Origin: Malus domestica
Lineage: Eukaryota; Streptophyta; Magnoliopsida; Rosales; Rosaceae
Assembly (NCBI RefSeq): GCF_042453785.1
Contig: NC_091675.1
Span: 7,390,501 to 7,454,500, forward strand
DNA: 64,000 nt
Direction: 5' to 3'
Shown: piece after piece, positions 1-11,748 of the stretch
How the letters are laid out: every line of letters begins with the position of its first letter
How positions within the stretch are numbered: position 1 is the first letter of the stretch
Program-made: the position numbers and the translations under genes
The notes under the pieces: generated by a model
Told to the model about the DNA's origin: nothing
The model's input: only the letters and a program-made list of their open reading frames with translations
Databases searched by the model: none

Positions 1-333
1 AGTTCATATATCACGATAATCCTACAATTATATGCAGCTGAAGAAGAATAATTAGATTATAATCTATGAGACTTGACTCATCTGCCTTCTGTAGATCATC
101 TTTCTCAACAAGTATAGAATTGATATATCTCTTCTTAGTATCATCGGATTTCCCACAGTTTAGTTCTTCTGTCACCGTGATGGAAGCTTTGTTCGACATG
201 TAACTTGATAGGAAAATAGTAAGAAAGCTTCGCTTGTTGCAGAGCCTCCACCGGCCTTAAGATTGTCTCTTGAAGGCCGGACACCCTAGAGGCAGCGGCT
301 TAAGTTGTCTAGTGAACTCGTCACTAGACAATT
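1..333. other. Left-edge spacer with one unassigned small ORF
   Basis: A 62-codon open frame lies on the minus strand (11-199, starting MSNKASITVTEEL). It is hydrophilic and contains no motif I recognise. It may be part of an exon of a gene extending beyond the left edge, or chance. The rest up to the solo LTR holds two short hairpins and the left 5-bp target duplication (CAATT, 329-333). Confidence 0.25.
251..331. repeat. Two adjacent short perfect hairpins
   Basis: CCGGCCTT at 251-258 pairs with AAGGCCGG at 273-280, with partial pairing continuing inward. TTGTCTAGTGA at 305-315 pairs perfectly with TCACTAGACAA at 321-331 across a 5-nt loop. The second hairpin ends within the target duplication of the adjacent solo LTR, so the LTR entered at the foot of a hairpin. 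Confidence 0.75.
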
Positions 334-1758
334 TGACACGCCCCGATCCCGATATCCTCGGGATATCAGGATGGTCACGTGCTGGCCGACACCCGAGGGT
401 GACGAAAGCCATTTATTGAGTGCAATTGCTGAAAATAAAGGATAGATAAAATTTATAAATGTAAAAGAATAAGGAATATGCATTTAAGGAACGTGTTCAG
501 AGCATACAACTAACTAGAACACTAAAAGAATGATATAAAATGGAATGAATAAAAGAATGAGTCCCACACCAAGAGGACTCGAAGATGCCGATGCGGAAGT
601 GCCTTGATTGTCGGGATTGTACGCATCGATCCTAAATCCTGAAGGGGGTCGCAAAACAAACATGAGTGGACCAAGTTGATATATATATATAATAAAACAG
701 TTATCAATATACTAACCCCCAGGTTTATGAAAACAAATATATAATGATGAACATAGGTTTTCCGAAACCTAGCATGATGTACAGTATCTCAAATCATAAC
801 TCATATATAATAATCACTAGTGAATTGTCCGATAACCTGTAGGCCCCATGCCGGCTCCCCGTCTCTGAGCAGACAGTCAGAGGAAAATACACTTCAGGCC
901 CCATGCCGGCTCCCCGTCCCTGTGCTAAATAGCCAGAGGAAACACACTCCAGGCCCTATGCCAACACCAAACCGTCGCCCGGGACGGACCGGAATCTATC
1001 CCTACGTCCCGTAGCGGAAAGGACCACTAGGTAAGTACAAAACCATTGAACATACATATATTGAAAAACAACTTCATAGTATAAAGTCATCCATCATCTA
1101 TACTATAAGGAGGTGTTCGAAACATGTTCTAAATATCATATCGTCATCCATCAGATATTCTATAAGAACACGGGTTATAGGAAAAATAGTAATAATTCAA
1201 GGTAGCCTCAGTAAGCATGTTATCTCAAAACGTTTCATAAAACGTAATCATTAAATCATGCATTTCATGTATGCATTTCTACTATTAAAACATGCTTTTG
1301 AAGGGGTCCACTCACAGTACTTAGCCGCCGAAGAGCCACGCAAACTAACGTCACCAATATTGCCCCTAAGCACATAAAGGGTCCAATTAATAAAACTATA
1401 TAATAGCAATTGGATTTGGGAAAACGGACGTTGGAAACGGATCCAGAACGTCGAATTACCCTAAGAAGGGTTTGAATTAAATAAAATAGGGAATTTGGAA
1501 TTGGATGGGTTTAGGGTTTTAAAGGACTTTAGGAACCTAGGGTTTTTTGGGTTAAAATTGGTGGTTTGGGCCACACAACCAACACACACATACACTACAT
1601 AAACACACACACGGGGCCTGCACACACCCACTGTGCAGCCCAAAACACACCTCACACACATACATACATACATGTACAGCATGCATATGCATGCATGGCA
1701 TGCACACACACACACGCCTCACGGCATACACACACACAAAGCACAACACATACACAAC

Positions 1759-3661
1759 CAGTGGCGAAGCTACATAGGCGCGAGGAGTGGCGTCTGCCCC
1801 TCCCCTCACCGGAAATCAAGCCTAGGAGCGGTGGTTCCGCCCCTCCGGTCCCGTCGGAAGTGATGAAGTTCTGTGTTTTCTGGGTTCATTGTTGCTGTGC
1901 ACAGTGGCGGATTTATATAGGGACCTGGGAGGTCCCAGGACCCTTCGATGACCTTGACTCTTTGCTTGAAACTTTCCGGGGACCCCTCGTACTGGAAGAA
2001 GAAGGCATGTGCAAGCTGCAACGTCAGCGTCTTCACGAAGAAGACGACTGCACGAAGAAGAAAGGGATGTTCTTTTTTTAACCCTGGCCCAAAACGCTCG
2101 TTTTGGAAATTTGTTTTAATTTTTTAAAAAACATAAAGATTAAAACAATTGCCAAAATGTTGTTGTTAGTCCTTTTTCTGTTTTAACGCCCCAGGCCCCC
2201 CAACACGTCCCCCATAGTCCCATCCTACTTTCAACATCCCGATGCCCCCATTTTTACATGTTCACCTATTCTCCATTTCCCCAAAATTCTCAAAATTCAA
2301 GTTTGTTTATTGGTATTCTAATCTAATCTCAATTAAATTATAATATATTAATGGGGATTTATAGTCTATTATTGATAGTTTTATATTTGCATACTCATTT
2401 GATTATTGGAATTTTGTTTATTGGTTAATTGGTATGTGTTTTTTTTTTATTAATAATGTATTGTAGAAATAAGAAAATAGGAGATCAATGGTTGAATGAC
2501 AACTTAGTTGTTTACATTGAGAAAATATTTTTTCATGTATTGGTAATGAAGCTATCGTGGAATATTTTCAGACTATGAAATCTCATCATGGACGCTTGAA
2601 TTAGGATTTCATAGCTCGTAATGTTGTTGTGCGTATGATCTATGAATGAAATGTGCTATAATTTAAAATTTAAATATTATTTTTGTCTATAAATTTTTTG
2701 ACTTTTACTATTAGGACCCCCTAAGTTTAAAATCCTAGATCAGCCACTGGCATGTGCAGCTCTATTGCACGCAAGTTCCTTTTTTATTTTTGTGAAATCC
2801 AGGCCAAAACGACGTCGTTTTAGTACTGGTTAAAAAAAAATTTAAAAACTCCCTTCAGTGGGACGACATCGTTTAGGTTATTGAGTTAAAAAAATTAAAT
2901 AATTAAAGGAGACCACTATCCCAGACCCTATTCTTTCCAATTTCAAAACAATCGGAGAGTAACAGCTCCCCAAATGCTAGCCGCAACATCCTGTTAGCCT
3001 TCCCTGCTTCCAAAGTTCAAGCCACCTCCCTGCACCCTGCTGCCAGCTTCCAGGGCCCATGCGCCATCCTTTGGTTTGGTTGGCCACTTCTCTCCAAATT
3101 TTTAGATGAAATCTTTAATTTCTAAATTTATATTATCCCTAACCCTAATTCATTATTTAATACAAAATGTTGTTTAATTTATATAGAATCATAGAGTAGT
3201 TGATCAACATGGTTAAGGAATATTAATTATGGATTATTGATAAGAAATTCTATAATTATTGATTAATGAAATTGTTATTTAGGGTAAAAATTGATTTTTT
3301 TATATTATAGATTAATTGATTATTGATATTGATTAACTGAATTTTTGTTTATTGAATAATTTATATGATTATTAGTATTGATTGGTTTATTAGTTATTAG
3401 TTATATAGTATATTCAACTCTAAGACTAAGAATCTAAGATTTTTTTTTCTTTGCATTATACAGTTAATTAATAAAAAGATATTATAATGAGCCTCTTATG
3501 CGAAATTTTTATGGTATGAAACGTTGTCGGTAACTATTGTAATGTATATTGATAAAACCATGGAAGATATTACTATAAAAGGATTTGATCGTTGTCATTT
3601 TTTTGAATCTTGCACTCTTTAAGTTCGTCCCTCCCCCTAACAAATCCTGGCTTCGCCACTG
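1759..3661. mobile_element. hAT-type DNA transposon (non-autonomous) inside the solo LTR
   Basis: The terminal inverted repeats are CAGTGGCGAAGC at the left and its complement, GCTTCGCCACTG, at the right. They are flanked by an exact 8-bp target duplication TACACAAC at 1751-1758 and 3662-3669, which is the hAT signature. The 1903-bp element has no long open frame; its interior is AT-rich and hosts a second hAT copy at 1902-2749. It therefore inserted after the LTR and before the inner hAT. It depends on an outside transposase. Confidence 0.88.
1902..2749 (+). mobile_element. Second hAT element nested in the first, with hATC-like remnant
   Basis: The ends CAGTGGCGGATTTA and (complement of right end) CAGTGGCTGATCTA form hAT-type inverted repeats. 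The flanks GCTGTGCA (left) and GCATGTGCA (right) look like a target duplication with one indel. Around 2470-2600, short in-frame stretches such as DQWLNDNLVVYIEK, followed out of frame by EYFQTMKSHHG-like residues, resemble the C-terminal dimerisation region of plant hAT transposases with a TTF-type zinc finger. The frame is lost, so only a relic of transposase remains. The insertion order is solo LTR, then outer hAT, then this element. Confidence 0.72.
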
Positions 3662-3840
3662 TACACAACACACACATACACATACAGGGCCCATGCAGGG
3701 CACGGCCCAAAGGCCAAATAACCAACAGGGGATTGGGCTGAGCAGGGAAGGCCCAAGGGCTTGGGTTTGGTGGGTCGCCGGACCCAAATGGGAGAGAAAG
3801 CCGGAATTTAGGCCGGAAATGCACACTCACTTTAAACGGC

Positions 3841-4150
3841 CATAACTTTATCAAAACTCAACGAAATCAAGCGAGATAAAAATGAAAGTTGTAGCCCTCG
3901 AAGAGACGAAGAGAATGGTACCTCACACGACGTCTAACTCGCCGTGGTTTGGCCGGAAAACGCCTCGAAAGCCGTCGGACTCGCCGGAAACGGGGTAAGA
4001 TTCAAATGAGTATAACTTCTTCAATACTCAACTAAATTGAGTGAAACCAAAAGGAAAGTTGTAGTACTCGACAAGAAGAAGAGATTGATATCTTGTACGC
4101 CGGCCAAATCGCCGTGGTTTGGCCGGAAATGGCCTCGAAAGGCGTCGGTT
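3841..4150. repeat. Two diverged tandem units of about 160 bp inside the solo LTR
   Basis: Each unit runs from an ATAACTT...CTCAAC segment through a GAAAGTTGTAG segment to CGCCGTGGTTTGGCCGGAAA and GCCTCGAAA. The first covers about 3841-3990, the second about 4013-4150. This is an internal LTR duplication, not a gene; the open frames over this stretch are by-products. Confidence 0.7.
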
Positions 4151-4485
4151 TGTGTCGGAGCTCGAGTACGGGTTTTGCTGTCCTTGCAACAACTGAGAGA
4201 GAGGGAGAACGAACTGATGATGATGATGATGACGCCGTTGACGTCAGAGAGGGTGGTGTGGTGATGGGTATGTGCTCGAGGGAGGACGAGAAGGAGGGAG
4301 AGACGAGGGAGAGGGAGCTCGGGTGAGATAAGGGAGAAGAGAGAGCTACGGGAGGGAGAAACGAAGAAGAAGAAGAGAGAGATCTGAAAACATAAAAAAA
4401 TAAACAAGGTGGGCCCCACGGGCTCACCAATTAAGGCTTTAAAACAATTTTAAAATATAAAAGAGGGTTGGGATGTTTCACAATT

Positions 4486-5455
4486 GAAGCGAATGCAATG
4501 AAGGCGGTGTAAGATTTTGAGTAAACATAATCACCATAACGATAAGACTATATAGCACATAAGTCAGAGAGTTTTGTAATGGTATTTTATATGAAATGTG
4601 AAAGACATTAATCTAAAGGACGTTATTGTAATTAATGATGACTTATTTAGATACCTATTGTATTTAGGTCGGACATATTGATAAAGCATATGAAACGTCC
4701 GTTAAAGACATTAATGTAGAGGCTTAAAGACTATAAAAGTTTGGTCCATGCTCTCTTAGAAGACGGTTAACCTTACGAGTCCTGTTGAGAGCATAAGCAA
4801 TTTAGTGGGTTGTTCGTGTAGAAGACAATCTACTTGTACCGGAAAATCACATCTTCACTTGCACACACAAAAGATTGAACTAACTTAACTTCTTTCGCTG
4901 TTTACTGAGGGACAAAATGACCTTTCTACCCTCAACAGTTTCTAATGCGACACCATGACTCAAGGTTGGACATACAAAATGTTGGATAAAAATTCAAAAA
5001 TCTAATGACAAGGAGGAATTTGACTAATTATAAAAGTTCTGAGGTAACTTGACACACTAGTGGATAGGTAAGTTACAGAATTTGACACTCAATAATTGAA
5101 GCGAGATTTCGAGCTCAGAGATAAATGCTCTTACCGTAATATAAAAAAAGGATGCAACTTTTTCTTGCATGAATATATAACATGGTAAAATAAAGAAAGG
5201 AAATTGCGTATTTAAGCTTGGAACTGGAAATAAAAACATCAACATCAATGTAAAATTCCTTAAATTAAAATAAAAGAGGGAAGAACAGCAGTTAGTTTTT
5301 CCTCGCACCTAATCTCTTCTACGGCATCATCAAATGCCTCTGAAAAATAAGCTTGACCAAAACAAGGGGACTGAAAAAAGCCGAAAGGATCTTAATCTGA
5401 AACTAGGGAGATACATATATGGGTTAGCACTCTGCAGCTTCATCTGTGTCAAATG
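4486..5455. other. Spacer between solo LTR and GGCT gene
   Basis: No gene is supported. The stretch is AT-rich. At 4782-4937 a 7-bp inverted pair (TGTTGAG / CTCAACA) brackets about 155 bp but lacks a target duplication. The right part should hold the 3' UTR and polyadenylation region of the minus-strand GGCT gene. Confidence 0.5.
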
Positions 5456-7075
5456 TTACGAGTCCATGGCGATGGCTTCCGGGAGCGGATGCAGTTGGAG
5501 AGCCGGGACGTTGGACTTGAGCGGGTGGTGGGTTGGCCCGGACAACTTCTTCTCCTTTGGAAATCCTTTTCCGGCTATTCCAAGAACCTTCCTCACCTCA
5601 TTTGCTAGCTCTATCACGTAGTCCTCTTCATGGCCTGCTCATGTCAGAAATTCTCTACTCAGTATTAACATCTACACGAATTTAATAAAGAACTAATAAA
5701 CATCCGGTCATGGACCTTGCACAGATAACTTTGATTCGTAACAGGAATGTGGGTGACGTGTTTGCTCACCTATGTCGAACATAGCCTTCTCCAACAGAAA
5801 GAGATAGTCTCTATTGTTTCCGCAGGGCCCAAAAGCTGTTGCAATTTGCCTGAAAGAGAAATACTTAACGATCAGTGGAAGCCGTTGAGAGATAATAACT
5901 TTATTGCAAAAATAATTACAACCATCATTAATACCGCTAAAACCAGAAACAAATTGCAATCTGCATTACCTTGCCATGTCCTCCAATGGAGCAGGACCAA
6001 GGTAATACTTGTTTGATTCTTTGTCTGGAGTGGACGTGAAACTGCAATATCATGAACAAGTTAGGTGAGGGATACTTGGCACAACACAGCATTTTGAAAT
6101 TTTACGTAGGATAAATTTAATGAGGTGCAGGAAATGAGGGATCTACAACAAAATGACTTACACAATAACTCCTGTCAAGGAAGGCTCAGTCTCAGAGAAC
6201 TCCCCTTCCTGTACACAAAGAAAATAGATATTATTGCAAGCAGAACAAAACAATAACAAAAATCCCAAATGTAAAGAAAACCGGCTAGTCCAGGCGTGAA
6301 GGTGGAGTAATATTCAAGCTACTCTTACCTTATAAAAGTCGACGAGAGTCTTTGAATCATATTCACATTCTCTCCTTTCCAAGTACTGCAAACAAAAAGA
6401 AATGAATCAAGCATGACCATTAGATGAATAGGGTAAGACAGCGACCGCTAGTTTCTAGTTTCACAAACAAAAATGCCGAATAAAAATGTCAATTTTATCT
6501 CAAGCCATTTTTTCCTACTCTATGCAAGTACGTCCGACACTCTCAGCTGAGCTGACAATCTATCACCACAAGGATAAATGTTACAGTTGAATAAGCATAC
6601 CTCCATTGCCAATTTCTCCCTTTCTGACCCTCCACGAACAGAATAAGCAGCACCCCACTGTTAGAAACACTTTGAATGTCAGAACGAAACACTAATCGCA
6701 TGAACCATACAACAAAAGCTAAAAAATAATCGAACGTTTAACGGGTATCTGTACTACTGTAGAATGTTACTTACGCAGACAGCTCCTTCTTGGTACTCCA
6801 AAGTGCAAGTCCGAGCAGGGTGCTCAGGTGTACCTCTGTGATCAATGCATGCTTCACAATTCAAAAACATTATGACCACAATCAGTGACAATCAAACGAC
6901 GTGTAACGAATCGAAAGTACAACAATACATCCAATTTCTTCCAGTCCAGAGACTAATGACACATACCAAGATCAAACACACGCCTGTAGTTCTTGATGTA
7001 ACCTAGCACTTTCTCGTCATACTCGAATCCTGGGTTCCACACAAGTGAACCATATCCAAAGACCCAGAATACCAT
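5456..7075 (-). CDS. GGCT2: Gamma-glutamylcyclotransferase, ChaC/GGCT2 family
   Basis: Eight exons (7075-6967, 6851-6775, 6657-6601, 6385-6329, 6208-6162, 6041-5970, 5849-5770, 5634-5456) join in frame to 225 residues, with GT-AG at every intron. The protein starts [17 protein letters not shown], the substrate-binding GYGSL loop of the GGCT fold. It continues with [20 protein letters not shown] and, near residue 105, YLERRECEY, which carries the expected catalytic glutamate. The C-terminal part contains [17 protein letters not shown]. The length equals that of plant GGCT2 proteins. Family knowledge: these cytosolic enzymes cleave glutathione to 5-oxoproline and Cys-Gly, recycling glutamate, and some are induced by sulfur starvation or metals. 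Nothing looks broken. The paralog number cannot be assigned. Confidence 0.95.
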
Positions 7076-7890
7076 GGTTGCGTTTGACTACTGCAAAGAG
7101 TACATTGGTGTAAAAATCCCAAGCTCTGATAAACCAGTCCAAAACAATGAAGTTTCAAAATATAAAACGGACTTTCAATTGCAGAGCTCAATGATGCCTT
7201 ACTTTATAAAAATTAATATTACTAAAATTAAAAAGCTTCAAACTTTATTTTCCTTTTCAGGAAAGGAGTTAATTAATTTCATAAATCACCCAAAAATTAG
7301 AGATTTGATAATTATATAAATCGTTGCAAATGCGGAAAGTTTTGAGCTTTTTTTTTTTTTTTTTAAATCTCACAAAACCCAAATCATTATTAATGCTCTC
7401 GACAATTTTGGAGCTAAATGAATTGATTTTTCCATATATGTGAATTTTCCAAAAAGAGAAACATAAAGTTCGAACTTTTCCAATAATTTTCTCCTTTTCC
7501 TATTTTCCGAGCATCCAAACAGAAACTGCAGATCATGGCGCCATAGAATAATTTTAAAAAATGAGAAAAATCAGCGGCATTGTCATCCAATCGACAAAAT
7601 ATTCAACACTTACAGAGGGATCGGGAGCTTTCAACGAAGAACGCAGAAATTTTCCGAGAAAATAAAACGAGATGAAGCGTTTGAAGAAACCCCTGGGGCG
7701 GTCTGATTCGATAGATCGAGAAAGCGAAAAGAAATCGACGGTGGTGGTCAGTGGGAAGGAAAAAGAGAAACGAAAAGAGAATGAAGCTATACGCCGCGTT
7801 TCTCTCTTCTGGTTCGTTTGTCTCTCTCTTTCTCTCTCCTCGCCTACTCTTTCTCTCTCTTCTGGGTTTCGCTGGGTGAGGAAGGAGGAA
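7076..7890 (-). other. GGCT2 5' leader with an intron
   Basis: Fifteen bases upstream of the ATG, a TTTGCAG acceptor ends a probable leader intron (7091-7613) whose donor is CT|GTAAGT at 7613-7608. The upstream leader exon (about 7614-7890) is rich in GA and CT runs. The splice sites are read from consensus only. Confidence 0.55.
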
Positions 7891-7905
7891 GGCGACAGCC
7901 CACCG

Positions 7906-7915
7906 TATTTATATA
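7906..7915 (-). promoter_or_regulatory. TATA box of the GGCT2 gene
   Basis: TATATAAATA on the minus strand lies upstream of a CT/GA-rich leader and about 300 bp before the leader intron donor. It is the only strong TATA match in the right place. Confidence 0.6.
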
Positions 7916-8725
7916 TCGAGCGGAAGCGAAAACCCGCGTGGGTGTGCAGCGCGTGATTTGCCACGTGCGCTAGAGTTGATACGCATGTTGTTGTTGTCAT
8001 TTAATTTAGTTAATTTGATAATAAAAAAAGAAAAGGCGTAAGAAAAAAAATAGTGAGTGATTTTATTTCCTTAAATATACTTTAATTTTTAATAAGAATG
8101 TAATCTGATTGGATAAGGTAAAAATAATAATGTTGCATGAACCTTTTGTTTTGAACTAATAAAATAACAATGTAACATGATGGGATAAGGTAAAAAAAAC
8201 AAGTGAGAATAGCTTAGGAGACAAACTAAAAGGGTTAGGACAAATTCCAAGTTTCTAAATGTTAATATTTCAATTCAAGGTTGGAATCAAATTTGTTGAC
8301 TGATCAAAAATTAAGAGAGGACGGTGGTGTCTAATTTGTATGCAAATGTGATTCATTTTTCATATGCGTTTCTTGTTTTTCGTAACTTATTTTAACTTGT
8401 AACTTCGTTCAATAATTTTATATTCTTGTCACAACTTATTATATGTACGTAAACGAATGCCTAGTTACTTGATGTTATTAAAATATCAAGCCTTTTATTT
8501 TCTAGGACGAATGCTTTAAACTCATTGTATTGAAATTAAATCATATGTGTAAATTTCACTACCACAAAATCATATGAAATGACAAGAATCTTTTGTAGTC
8601 CATTCACGATCTTATCTTATCTTTTTTGTCTTTATATGATAATGAGTATGTTATAACTTGTGCGGTTATAGTACATTCACATTTTTTTGAAAGAAAAACA
8701 AAAGATTAACAAATAAAATATTTTT

Positions 8726-8837
8726 TTTCAAATACTTTGTCCAATTGTTATAGTTAAAACACAATTTATTTTTCTATTTGATTTCAAATACTTTGTCCAA
8801 TTGTTATAGTTAAAACACAATTTATTTTTCTATTTGA
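8726..8837. repeat. 56-bp perfect tandem duplication
   Basis: The unit beginning TTTCAAATACTTTGTCCAAT occupies 8726-8781 and repeats without visible change at 8782-8837. The identity implies a recent duplication. Confidence 0.9.
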
Positions 8838-8948
8838 TGTCTTTAAATAAATAAACCTAGACTTCACTATCTATTCCTATTGCCAAAATTGTGTAATTGT
8901 TCCAAATTTGCATCCATATTCCATACCATACATGTCCATCCCATCTAA

Positions 8949-9042
8949 TCATGATGTACGTCCACATCCATTTGCCATGATGTATGTCCACATACATAGC
9001 CATGATGTATGTCCACTTACATAGTCATGATGCATATACATA
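8949..9042. repeat. Imperfect ~25-bp tandem repeat, four units
   Basis: CATGATGTAYGTCCACAT-like units start near 8950, 8976, 9001 and 9026, each followed by a short AT-rich segment. The last unit is degenerate. Confidence 0.75.
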
Positions 9043-9111
9043 ACCATAGATTGTTTTTTGGTCTAAAACGTGAGTTGTGTTTGGTGTAACGTAACACTAA
9101 AAAGGAAATTA

Positions 9112-9268
9112 TCCAGGTTCATTGAACCTGGACAGGTTTTCACGGCTGTTATCGTGTTCCGCGTTGTCGAATTAGTGCCTTAACTCCCGATGCCTGCAAC
9201 TACCGCGAAATCGTGTCATAGAAGTCATCAACAAGGAAATCAACTGATTTCGGTTCAATGAACCTGGA
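9112..9268. repeat. 157-bp segment with 17-bp perfect inverted ends
   Basis: TCCAGGTTCATTGAACC at 9112-9128 is the exact complement of GGTTCAATGAACCTGGA at 9252-9268. The left end is itself almost a palindrome (TCCAGGTTCA T TGAACCTGGA). No clear target duplication flanks it, so it may be a tiny MITE or a hairpin of other origin. Confidence 0.6.
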
Positions 9269-10000
9269 CGCTAACTCGGCATTAAAAGTAAAAACCCTAC
9301 AGCTCCTTCGTGGTTGGCAGGGTTTTTTGGTCAATTTGGTTGGCGGGGTTAGGCAAATAGGCAAGGAAAGGGGGATTCCAACTCCGAGGTCCCGTGGATT
9401 TTGATTCCTTTGTCACTTGGATTCAAATTCCAAATTTATGGCTGGTTTCCTGCTGTTTTTGTAGGATTCCATCGAGGAATGGTGGGAAGATAAGAAGAAG
9501 ATAATGTGATGATTGAAGTGCTTTGTGCCAACAAGCTCTGAGAGGTTTCTATTTATGGGAGGATAATGTGTTTCTTGATACGAGGTTGGGAAGCTTTGGA
9601 AGGTTCTGATTCTGTGTGCATATCGGTTTCTCTTTTGATTTATCTTAATTTAATTATTGTCTAAAAAATGAAATATTATCAGGATTTGACTGTAAATTTT
9701 AACGTCGATGTTTCTTTTGATTTATTTGAATTTTTTTATTTTTTTGAAAAAGTGAAGTATTAGAATTTGACTGTAAATCTTGACCTTGACATTGAGGATG
9801 TAAGGGTGAAAGAGATCGTTGGGCTCATTCATATTTGCACGTCAATTTGTGAGTATCAACTTACTCTTTTGTAAATTTTTAAACTATTGATCATTTTGCA
9901 TGAAAAATGTACGTGAGTTGCATGCCAAACTTACGAGTTGTGCATGCAAAGTATACGTATATAAGTTTTGATTGCACGAGTATGATGTTGCTAATGAAGA

Positions 10001-10050
10001 AAACAAGTAGTGTGTGTTTCTTGCGAAACAAGTAGTGTGTGTTTCTTGCG
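10001..10050. repeat. 25-bp perfect tandem duplication
   Basis: The unit beginning AAACAAGTAGTGTGTGTTTC occurs at 10001-10025 and again, identical, at 10026-10050. Confidence 0.9.
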
Positions 10051-10842
10051 AATGGTCTGGGAAATTGACTTGCTTGTACTCAACAATTTATATATACACG
10101 TACTTGTCATGAGTTTCTACAAATTGGGGACATAAGATGGGAGTTTGAATAAATGTGACTTTAAATTATTTGTATGATCTTGAAATCATTGTGTAATGTA
10201 AGTCTAAAGGTCAGTTAAGTTCCATCAAACCTACTTTGATCATTTTTCTGGTAAGTCACGAGATTGACCTAAGTACATATGGCAACGTATTAACGGAGGT
10301 GTGGGATTATCAATGGAACAGAAGTACCACGTTTATGTGCAGTCTTTATTACGATAAAGGACGGCATTATTAATTTTTATTATTAGTGATCATAGGTCAA
10401 AATCTTTTAAACTATTTTGACTAAAGAAATCATGTATTTTATTATATTAAGGACAACGATGAATTCATCAAAATTTAAATGTCAACCATGGCCAATGGAT
10501 TTACCTTTTAGGCAGCCGGCCAACATACTTCTCAAAAGGCACATTAGATTTATTTGTTATCGACCTTTCATCCTCACAAGGGCCACCCACTCATGCATTC
10601 AACTTTTATCAGCAGATTGTTCCATTTTTATCTCGTTTCACGCGTTTTTTTATTTTAATACAATGAGATTCCAAATCATTGAAGAACATTACATTCAACA
10701 TTCAACATTCAAGTATCATTGTTTGAGACTATCTCTCGCTTTACGTTTCTCATAGTAAAGTTAACTCCGGCAATAATCAAAATGAATACGTAGTAACTAG
10801 GTGGGAGAGAAAGAGAGAAAGAAATAGGAGAGAGATGAATTG

Positions 10843-11433
10843 TGTTGATGCAAATTTTCACCGTCTTTAGTCTTGATGAAAATGCACTTGTAAAACAATC
10901 AACACCTTTGATCAAAGATCTACACCTCACGCGCCCACAAGGTGGGGGGTTAGGTCAACGGATCTTCGATGCCTAAGTTAGTTTTTTTGAGAGAGTAAAG
11001 TATTTAGGGCTTTTTTAGGGTTGCAAAAGCTCTCCAAATTTGGTAGAATATGAGGTATTTATAGGGATAGGGCCGGCCATATAGTGTTTAATGGAGAGAT
11101 ATTTTCTAAATATTCCTAATATATTTAATAGGAGATAATATATCGAGATAATGGGGTTTTTATTCCTAATTGATTTAAATTAGGATTACTTACTTGATTG
11201 GAGTTAATCTTCAAATGGGAATGAATTAAAGATAGGATTTGGGTAATTAATCCTTATCTTTAAATCCTTGCCAAGGGCAGGTGAACTATGGGCAATTGTG
11301 TTCAGCTGTTGAGTCCTTCAGGGATGTGAGAGCATATGAGAAATCTGCCTATTTATTGAGGGCAATCTTGTATTTCTTGAATAAAAATCTACGTTTCGCC
11401 TCTAGAATTTTTAGGATTATTTTTTGCTCTACA
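10843..11433. mobile_element. Solo LTR, 591 bp
   Basis: The element begins TGTTGATGC and ends GCTCTACA, with an identical 5-bp duplication AATTG at 10838-10842 and 11434-11438. It contains a TATA-like GGTATTTATAGGG segment near 11050, as expected for an LTR promoter. No internal region is present. Size and TGTTG start fit Ty1/copia LTRs better than gypsy, but this is inference. Confidence 0.82.
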
Positions 11434-11435
11434 AA

Positions 11436-11558
11436 TTGGGTTTTAAGATAGAAGAAAAGCGTGATGCTCTAGCTAACGTATTAGCTGACGATCAGTGGAG
11501 GAAAGAGATGAAAGAGAATGGGTTCAAATTTTCGATACTGCTTTCAACTCAATTGTAG
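11436..11558 (+). pseudogene. Short coding-like tail of unknown origin next to the solo LTR
   Basis: Directly after the LTR, a frame reads KIEEKRDALANVLADDQW followed by RKEMKENGFKF and ends at TAG (11556-11558). The charged, coding-like composition contrasts with the AT-rich surroundings and suggests the last exon of a gene. No matching upstream coding sequence is found on the other side of the LTR, so it is probably a relic. I do not recognise the family. Confidence 0.3.
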
Positions 11559-11748
11559 ACTTTCACTTTTTATAATCTGATTCGTATAATGAATTCAACT
11601 ATCATAATAGTTTAACTTCGCACCTACACCCTGCACAAACCTCTTACTCTAGCAGCTTGGTTGGTTCACAATAGCACGACAAGCTCGACAAGTATTGCAT
11701 TTATCAAAAATATTCTTCTTTGTCACCAAGTGGTGAAAGAATACAAAA

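Larger units (their letters stand above)
334..4480. mobile_element. Solo LTR of an LTR retrotransposon (about 2.2 kb without nested insertions)
   Basis: The element begins TGACACGCC and ends GATGTTTCA, so it has the TG...CA ends of an LTR. It is flanked by an identical 5-bp target duplication, CAATT, at 329-333 and 4481-4485. No internal retrotransposon domain, primer-binding site or second LTR lies between, so this is a solo LTR left by recombination between two LTRs. Its 4147 bp include a 1.9-kb hAT insertion (1759-3661). The length after subtraction suggests a Ty3/gypsy-type element with long LTRs, but the family cannot be fixed from an LTR alone. Internal tandem units occur at about 840-960 and 3841-4150. 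Nested decayed DNA elements suggest it is not recent. Confidence 0.85.
7960..10837. other. AT-rich spacer with short tandem repeats
   Basis: I find no gene. Open frames are short and of random composition. The stretch holds the tandem repeats at 8726-8837, 8949-9042 and 10001-10050 and the small inverted-terminal structure at 9112-9268. A GC-richer segment at about 9290-9560 might be transcribed but has no coherent frame. Confidence 0.5.

Noticed and set aside
1566-2081. 171-codon plus-strand open frame
   Set aside because: It crosses the boundaries of the solo LTR, outer hAT and inner hAT and is made of CA-repeat and transposon sequence; no protein family is visible.
4021-4430. Two 132-codon minus-strand frames
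   Set aside because: They are low-complexity Ser/Leu-rich text from GA-rich LTR sequence, in two overlapping frames. This is compositional, not coding.
4782-4937. Possible small LTR or MITE bounded by TGTTGAG/CTCAACA
   Set aside because: Only 7 bp of inverted ends, with no target duplication and no second copy in the window.
10417-10755. 112-codon plus-strand frame
   Set aside because: The residues look like AT-rich random translation, with no domain or coding bias.
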